This document shows positions 59,199 through 64,000 of a stretch of 64,000 bases of DNA, in pieces (position 1 is the first letter of the stretch; every line of letters starts with the position of its first letter). The translations under genes and the position numbers were made by a program. Source of the DNA: Cellulosimicrobium arenosum (lineage in GTDB: Bacteria > Actinomycetota > Actinomycetes > Actinomycetales > Cellulomonadaceae); contig NZ_JACYHB010000003.1 in NCBI RefSeq assembly GCF_014837295.1, positions 124,001 through 188,000 on the forward strand, read 5' to 3'. A model generated the notes under the pieces. It saw only the letters and a list, made by a program, of their open reading frames with translations. It made no database searches and was not told where the DNA came from.

Positions 59199-60506
59199 AT
59201 GGCTTCCGTCCTCCTGTGCTCGACCCCCGTCCACGCCCACGTCACCCCGCTGCTCGCCGTCACGCGCAGCCTCGTCGAGCGTGGCCACGACGTCCGCTTC
59301 CTCACCGGAGCGCGGTTCGCCGACGCCGTCACGGCCGCCGGGGCGCAGCACCTGCCGCTGCCCGCCGAGGCGGACTTCGACGACCGCGACCTCGCCGGGC
59401 ACTTTCCCGGGCGAGAGGGCCGGACCGGCCTCGACGCCATCCGGTACGACATGCTCCAGATCTTCGTCGGGCCCGGGCTCGCCCAGCACCGCGCCGTGCT
59501 CGCCGCCCTCGCCGAGAGGCCGACCGACGTCGTGCTCGTCGAGCCCCTGTTCCTCGGCGCGACGGCACTCGCGGCCACGCCCGCCGAGCGTCGACCGTCC
59601 CTCGTCGCGCTGGGCATCTTCCCTCTCGGCCTGACGAGCGCGCACACCGCACCGTTCGGGCTGGGCGTGCTCCCGGCGTCGGGCCGGCTCGGGGTCGTGC
59701 GCAACCGGGTGCTGCAGCGCATGGTCGCGCGCACGCTCGCCCCGGCCCAGGAGGCCGCCGACGGCCTCGTACGGGCCGCGGGCGAGCGGCCGCTCGACGG
59801 GTTCTTCCTCAGCTGGCCCGCCCACGCGGACGCGATCGCCCAGCTCACCGTCGAGGAGTTCGAGTACCCCCGCCCCGACGTGACCACGCCCGTGCGCTTC
59901 GTCGGCCCGCCCTCGGCGTCCGGCGGCGCGGGCGGCCCGGCGCTGCCCGCGTGGTGGGGCGACCTCGACGGGTCGCGCCCCGTCGTCCACGTCACCCAGG
60001 GGACGGTCGCCAACGAGGACCTGGGCCAGCTCATCCTGCCGACGATCCGGGCCCTGGCGGACGAGGACGTCCTCGTCGTCGCGGCGACGGGCGGACGGCC
60101 GGTCGAGGCGCTCGGTACCCTGCCTGCCAACGCGCGCGCCGCCGAGTACCTGCCGTACGACGCGCTCCTCCCGCTCACCTCCGCGTACGCCACGAACGGC
60201 GGGTACGGCGGCGTGCACCACGCGCTGCGCCACGGCGTGCCGATCGTCGTCGCGGGCAAGACCGAGGACAAGGCCGAGGTCGCCGCGCGCGTCGCGTGGT
60301 CGGGGGCGGGCGTGCGGCTGAGGACGAACCAGCCCCGACCGGCCCAGGTGCGGCGCGCGGTCCGGCGCGTGCTCGACGACGCGGCGTACGCGGCGGCGAG
60401 CGCGCGGATCGGCGAGCGCATCGCCGCGTCGCCCGGGACGGACGGCGTCGTCGACGTCGTCGAGCAGCTCACGCACGTGGGGGGCGCGCGCGTCGATGGT
60501 CGCTGA
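59199..60506 (+). CDS. UGT/MGT-like glycosyltransferase (GT1)
   Basis: 435 residues, GT-B fold. Starts LLCSTPVHAHVTPLLAVTRSLVERGHDVRFLTG; C-terminal donor site with VVHVTQGTVANEDL, YLPYDALLPLTSAYATNGGYGGVHHALRHGVPIV (landmark), the NGGxGG-H pattern of macrolide and flavonoid glycosyltransferases. Probably glycosylates a small lipophilic molecule, for example to detoxify it; a divergent TetR regulator fits induction by that molecule. Confidence 0.9.
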   Translation: MASVLLCSTPVHAHVTPLLAVTRSLVERGHDVRFLTGARFADAVTAAGAQHLPLPAEADFDDRDLAGHFPGREGRTGLDAIRYDMLQIFVGPGLAQHRAVLAALAERPTDVVLVEPLFLGATALAATPAERRPSLVALGIFPLGLTSAHTAPFGLGVLPASGRLGVVRNRVLQRMVARTLAPAQEAADGLVRAAGERPLDGFFLSWPAHADAIAQLTVEEFEYPRPDVTTPVRFVGPPSASGGAGGPALPAWWGDLDGSRPVVHVTQGTVANEDLGQLILPTIRALADEDVLVVAATGGRPVEALGTLPANARAAEYLPYDALLPLTSAYATNGGYGGVHHALRHGVPIVVAGKTEDKAEVAARVAWSGAGVRLRTNQPRPAQVRRAVRRVLDDAAYAAASARIGERIAASPGTDGVVDVVEQLTHVGGARVDGR

Positions 60507-60587
60507 CGGGCCCCGACTCAGGCGCCCGCCTCGAGGACCCGCACGCCGCGGCCGTCCCCTCGACGTGCAGCGCAGACTGCTCGGACC

Positions 60588-61232
60588 TCACCGCGGCTGT
60601 GCAGGGGCCAGATCGTCGTCCGACCACAGGGCCGCTGAGGCGTGTCCCAGCAGCAGCTTGGGGTAGTAGGCCCAGGCGAACCACGGCGCACGACGCGACG
60701 GGCCCAGCGCGCAGTCCAGTGCGAGTCCCCCGGCGGTGAGGGCCACCCCCAGGGCGCGTCGCCGGGCGGGGTAGCGGCGGATCACGACGGTCGAGGTCAT
60801 CAGGTACGCGTACTGTGCCGCCGCCCATCCTGCGGGGTGGACGCGGCTCCCCGGCGACTTCGCGTCCAGCCACGCGACCGCGGCCGGGTGCACGTGGAGC
60901 GCAGCGAACGAGACGTGCGCACCGAATCCCTGCCCCGGGCGCTCGTACCAGCGCGCGCACGCCCGCGTGTTGTTGACGTAGACGCCGCCGGCGAGGTCGA
61001 CGGCCAGCAGGCATGCGACGCCCACGCGTGCGGGACTCGCGTCGCGTGCCCGCGCCACGAGCGCCGCCGCCACTGCACCCACCGCCGTGGTCGCCGCCGT
61101 CAGCACGCCGTTCACCGGTGTGGCCTCCGGGCCGACGAACTCTGCCCAGGCGCGGCGCAGTGCTGCGCCCGTCCCTGTCGTCCCCGCCCTGTCGAGGCGT
61201 TGTCCGGGTCGTGTCAGGTGGTGGCCCGTCAT
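60588..61232 (-). CDS. Membrane protein of unknown function
   Basis: 214 residues. After about 30 soluble residues, helices near 50-70 and 80-97 and weaker ones later; SAAALWSDDDLA near the end. No family recognised. ATG 7 nt after GAGTGT. Converges with the glycosyltransferase. Confidence 0.6.
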   Translation of the reverse strand: MTGHHLTRPGQRLDRAGTTGTGAALRRAWAEFVGPEATPVNGVLTAATTAVGAVAAALVARARDASPARVGVACLLAVDLAGGVYVNNTRACARWYERPGQGFGAHVSFAALHVHPAAVAWLDAKSPGSRVHPAGWAAAQYAYLMTSTVVIRRYPARRRALGVALTAGGLALDCALGPSRRAPWFAWAYYPKLLLGHASAALWSDDDLAPAQPR

Positions 61233-61347
61233 GCGACTCACACTCACCCAGGACAGCGGATCCAGCAAGCGGTCCGCGGCGGCGCCATCCCTCCAGGTAT
61301 CGGCGAAGTCGCCATCACATGACGCGGACTCCGTCCGTTCGGAGGGC

Positions 61348-61374
61348 TGTCACACGTGCCGCGCGGGCGGTGTC
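61348..61374 (+). promoter_or_regulatory. ECF41-type promoter before the carboxymuconolactone decarboxylase gene
   Basis: TGTCACA (61348-61354), 16-bp spacer, TGTC (61371-61374). The published ECF41 consensus, as I recall it, is TGTCACA-N16-CGTC, so only one base differs. The ECF41 factor is encoded by the next gene, so the operon is self-controlled. Confidence 0.75.
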
Positions 61375-61411
61375 TCCATGTCGACGGACACGATCGACCA
61401 CTGGAGGAGAC

Positions 61412-62032
61412 ATGACCGGCAGCGCACGAGTCCCCGCGATCGAGGTCACCGGCATCTACGGGAGCCTGGTGAGGACGATGAGCCGACGGATGCTGGGACA
61501 GGTCCCGGACTCGCTCGGGGTGATGTGGAACAACCGCCCCGTGTTCAAGGACCTGATGACGATGGGCCGCAAGGCCGAGAAGTGGGACGCGCTCGACCCG
61601 AGCCTCGCGACGTTCGCGCACATGGCGACCGCCGCCACGGTCGGGTGCGGGTTCTGCCTGGACCTGCAGTACTTCCTCGCGCACGACAAGGGCCTCGACG
61701 AGGCGAAGGCGCGCGAGGTGCCACGGTGGCGCGAGTCGGACGCGTTCACGCCGACCGAACGGCGCGTCATGGAGTACGCCGAGGCGATGTGCCAGACCCC
61801 GCCCACGGTCTCGGACGAGCTGTCCGACGCGCTGCTCGCCGACCTGGGGCCGGCTGCCCTCGTGGAGCTGGCGGCCAAGGTCGGGTTCATGAACGCCACG
61901 GCGCGTGCCAACGTGGCGCTCGGCATCCGCTCGCAGGAGCTCGCGGCGTCGTGCGGGCTCGCACCGCTCGCCGCACCCGCCTCACGGGCAGGCGGACGCG
62001 GGGCCGAGGTCGGTGACAGGGTGGGCGCATGA
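61412..62032 (+). CDS. Carboxymuconolactone decarboxylase family protein (ECF41 partner)
   Basis: 206 residues, AhpD-like helical fold. Seen: TFAHMATAATVGCGFCLDLQYFLA with the redox C-x2-C (GCGFC, about 76-78), and TPTERRVMEYAEAM. GGAGGAG 4 nt before ATG. Coupled by ATGA overlap to the sigma factor. Partner genes of ECF41 are carboxymuconolactone decarboxylases, oxidoreductases or epimerases; likely peroxide/thiol related. Confidence 0.9.
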   Translation: MTGSARVPAIEVTGIYGSLVRTMSRRMLGQVPDSLGVMWNNRPVFKDLMTMGRKAEKWDALDPSLATFAHMATAATVGCGFCLDLQYFLAHDKGLDEAKAREVPRWRESDAFTPTERRVMEYAEAMCQTPPTVSDELSDALLADLGPAALVELAAKVGFMNATARANVALGIRSQELAASCGLAPLAAPASRAGGRGAEVGDRVGA

Positions 62033-62901
62033 GCGACGACCCCTTCGTCACCCACCGCCGCCTGCTCTTCACCGTCGCCTACGAGATGCTCGGCTCCGCC
62101 GCCGACGCCGAGGACGTGGTGCAGGAGTCCTGGCTGCGGTGGGCCGGCGTCGACCAGGACGACGTGCGCGACCCGCGCTCCTACCTCGTGCGGGTCGTCA
62201 CCCGCCAGGCGCTCAACCGGATGCGGACGCAGTCGCGGCGACGCGAGGACTACGTGGGGGAGTGGCTGCCCGAGCCTCTGCTGACCAGCCCCGACGTGGC
62301 CGACGACGTCGAGCTCGCCGAGTCCGTGTCGCTCGCGATGCTCACCGTGCTCGAGACCTTGCGCCCCGCCGAGCGCGCCGTGTTCGTGCTGCGCGAGGTC
62401 TTCGACGTGCCGTACGAGGAGATCGCGCAGGCGGTGGACCGATCGCCGGCCGCGGTGCGGCAGATCGCGCACCGCGCGCGCGAGCACGTCGCGGCCCGGC
62501 GCCCGCGGGTCGACGTGGACCGGGCCGAGCAGCGGCGGGTCGTCGACCGGTTCCTCGCCGCCCTCTCCACGGGTGACGTCCAAGGGCTGATGGACGTCCT
62601 CGCGCCGGACGTCGTCCTCGTGTCCGACGGCGGCGGCGTCGTGCAGGCGGCACGGCACCCCATCGTCGGCGCGGACCGGATCGCGCGGTACCTGGTGGGC
62701 GGCATCGGCAAGGCGCGCGGCGTGATCTCGGCGACCTCGGCACCGCTCAACGGTGCCCCCGGCATCCGGGTCGAGGTGGACGGGGTGCTCGCGACGGCCG
62801 TGTGCGTCGTCGTCGTGGACGGGCGGATCACGCAGCTCTTCGGCATCGCCAACCCCGCGAAGCTTGCCCACGTCGACGAGGAGGCGCGGCTCGCACGGTA
62901 G
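62029..62901 (+). CDS. ECF41-group RNA polymerase sigma factor with C-terminal SnoaL-like domain
   Basis: 290 residues. Sigma region 2 (about 5-75: FTVAYEMLGSAADAEDVVQESWLRW), linker motif WLPEP at 79-83, region 4 (about 105-160: LRPAERAVFVLREVFDVPYEEIAQAV), then a NTF2/SnoaL-like domain (165-285) with DGGGVV (about 200) and NPAKL (about 274). These three motifs are the ECF41 signature, in which the C-terminal domain replaces an anti-sigma factor. Self-activates through the TGTCACA promoter upstream. Confidence 0.95.
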   Translation: MSDDPFVTHRRLLFTVAYEMLGSAADAEDVVQESWLRWAGVDQDDVRDPRSYLVRVVTRQALNRMRTQSRRREDYVGEWLPEPLLTSPDVADDVELAESVSLAMLTVLETLRPAERAVFVLREVFDVPYEEIAQAVDRSPAAVRQIAHRAREHVAARRPRVDVDRAEQRRVVDRFLAALSTGDVQGLMDVLAPDVVLVSDGGGVVQAARHPIVGADRIARYLVGGIGKARGVISATSAPLNGAPGIRVEVDGVLATAVCVVVVDGRITQLFGIANPAKLAHVDEEARLAR

Positions 62902-62926
62902 GAGCCGAGGTTCGCCGGTTCGGTCG

Positions 62927-64000
62927 TCACGCCGTCGGCGGAGGTCCGAGGGCGGGGACCAGGAGGAGCTCCTCCGACTCCGGGTCGACCCAGCGCTGGT
63001 AGCCCGGCCCGGTCTGCGCCGTCTCGAACCGCACCGCGATGCGGCCGTCGTCGCGCACGCGCACGACCCAGCCGCGGCCGTCCTTCGCGGTCTCCACGTC
63101 CAGGCCGGGCGCGACGTTCTCGACCGTCGCACGCACGGGACCTGGCACGGTCGGGATCACGGGCGTCTCGGGAGCCGCACCGTCGGGGGCGGCCTCGACA
63201 GCATCGACGGCGACGCCCGGTCCGTCGGGCCCGACGACGGCGGCGTCGTCCTCGAAGGACAGCATGAGCTGGGCGTGCTCGGAGAGCGCGTGGAACGAGA
63301 CGCCGAGGAGCCGGACCGGCTCGGTGACGTCCGCGAGATCCAGTGCGCGGCGCGCGGCCGCACGCAGCGCGGCCGAGTCGGTGGTCGGCCGGGGCAGGGT
63401 GACGGAGCGCGTGACGGTCGTGAACGACGACGTCCGCACCTTCACGACGACCGTGCGCGCGGCGACGCCGTGCCGGTCGAGCCGGCGCAGCGCCCCGTCC
63501 GCCACGGTCTCCAGCGCCGCCGCGATCGCCGTGCGCCCGTGCAGGTCGTGGTCGAACGTGTGCTCCGCCCCGGCGGACTTGCGCTCGCGGACCAGGTTCA
63601 CGGGACGGTCGTCCCACCCGCGCGCGATGCGGTAGAGGTTCGTCCCGGCGGCCTCGCCCGCGACGTCGACCAGCGTGTCGATCGGCTGCCGCCGCAGGTC
63701 CTCGACGGTCCGGACACCGAGCTGCTCCAGCCGCGACGCGGACACCGGTCCGACGCCCCACAGCGCGCGCACGGGGTGCGCCAGCAGGAAGGCGTCCTCG
63801 TCCGTCGGGTCGACGACGCGCACACCGCCCGGCTTCGCCGCCTCCGACGCGAGCTTGGCCACGAGCTTCGAGCGCCCGAGCCCGAGCGAGACCGACAGCC
63901 CGCTCAGCTCGCGCGCCCGCTCCCGGACCCGCCGCGCGACGGTCTCCAGCGCGTCGCTGTCCCCGTCGAGGTGGTCGAGGTCGGCGAACGCCTCGTCGAT
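62927..64000 (-). CDS. dinB: DNA polymerase IV (Y-family), C-terminal 357 residues
   Basis: Runs off the right edge; the first part of the palm is missing. Visible: IDEAFADLDHL (the SxDEA catalytic Asp-Glu), GLSVSLGLGRSKLVAKLASEAAKPGG, RALWGVGPVSASRLEQLGVRTVEDL (helix-hairpin-helix), and a little-finger domain with TFDHDLHGRTAI and LGVSFHALSEHAQLMLSFED. An unusual 100-residue C-terminal extension follows (about 250-357), ending with the beta-strand-rich ERWVRV-like DGRGWVVRVRDDGRIAV. Copies damaged DNA. The extension resembles actinobacterial DinB tails. Confidence 0.9.
   Translation of the reverse strand: MDEAFADLDHLDGDSDALETVARRVRERARELSGLSVSLGLGRSKLVAKLASEAAKPGGVRVVDPTDEDAFLLAHPVRALWGVGPVSASRLEQLGVRTVEDLRRQPIDTLVDVAGEAAGTNLYRIARGWDDRPVNLVRERKSAGAEHTFDHDLHGRTAIAAALETVADGALRRLDRHGVAARTVVVKVRTSSFTTVTRSVTLPRPTTDSAALRAAARRALDLADVTEPVRLLGVSFHALSEHAQLMLSFEDDAAVVGPDGPGVAVDAVEAAPDGAAPETPVIPTVPGPVRATVENVAPGLDVETAKDGRGWVVRVRDDGRIAVRFETAQTGPGYQRWVDPESEELLLVPALGPPPTA

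Overview
The window is very GC-rich (about three quarters G+C by eye) and dense with genes. It has overlapping ATGA/GTGA gene junctions, many GTG starts, and first genes that usually begin 5 to 8 nt after a TANNNT-like -10 box. Together with a GH87 alpha-1,3-glucanase, an ECF41 sigma factor, NarL- and OmpR-type two-component systems and MMPL and SpaA-like surface proteins, this points to a high-GC actinobacterium of the Micrococcales, probably Cellulomonadaceae or Promicromonosporaceae (Cellulosimicrobium-like). I see no tRNA, rRNA, CRISPR array or insertion sequence.

Layout. 1-8.8 kb: a gene tail, a PhzF isomerase, a secreted PA14/propeller/DUF1080 protein, an MMPL exporter and small genes. 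8.9-12.6 kb: a leftward metF-metE operon whose leader is a well-formed SAM-I riboswitch. 12.7-18.3 kb: membrane proteins and a cell-wall protein with eight SpaA-like repeats and an MAATG sorting signal. 18.4-33.8 kb: the most interesting stretch. A GT2 / DUF2064 / methyltransferase operon, an OmpR-type two-component system, a GalE-like epimerase, an MTA-phosphorylase-like enzyme, a molybdopterin oxidoreductase with a haem-b-like anchor, and a GT-C-like membrane enzyme at 17 kb. These are scattered among unrelated genes but share an 11-bp-period direct repeat (CGTCAG-N5-CGTCAG) upstream. The set matches, as I recall it, the Mycobacterium tuberculosis Rv0535-Rv0541c genes for 5-methylthioxylose decoration of cell-envelope glycans. 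I propose a methylthio-pentose glycosylation regulon run by the local sensor/regulator pair. The same stretch has a MFS/TetR operon and an RHH-DUF4097-ABC operon.

33.8-47.6 kb: an AI-2E-family permease, a NYN-LOTUS RNase-like protein, a CPA2 antiporter, a purine salvage/catabolic pair (8-oxoguanine deaminase and NCS2 permease) behind a promoter/operator, PlsC, a ZIP transporter, a NarL-type two-component system and DoxX. 47.7-58.4 kb: an App1-like phosphatase, a flavin/PNPOx protein, an AbiE-like toxin-antitoxin remnant with a frameshifted nucleotidyltransferase, a P-loop kinase, the large GH87 mutanase, a sulfite-oxidase-like/FNR pair and an intact MNT-HEPN toxin-antitoxin pair. 58.4-64 kb: a divergent TetR/glycosyltransferase pair, an ECF41 sigma factor with its carboxymuconolactone-decarboxylase partner and a matching ECF41 promoter, and the C-terminal part of DNA polymerase IV.

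A family of four near-identical long palindromes (18.4, 27.4, 41.7, 46.4 kb) sits only at convergent gene junctions. All assignments are from reading the sequence; no database search was run.
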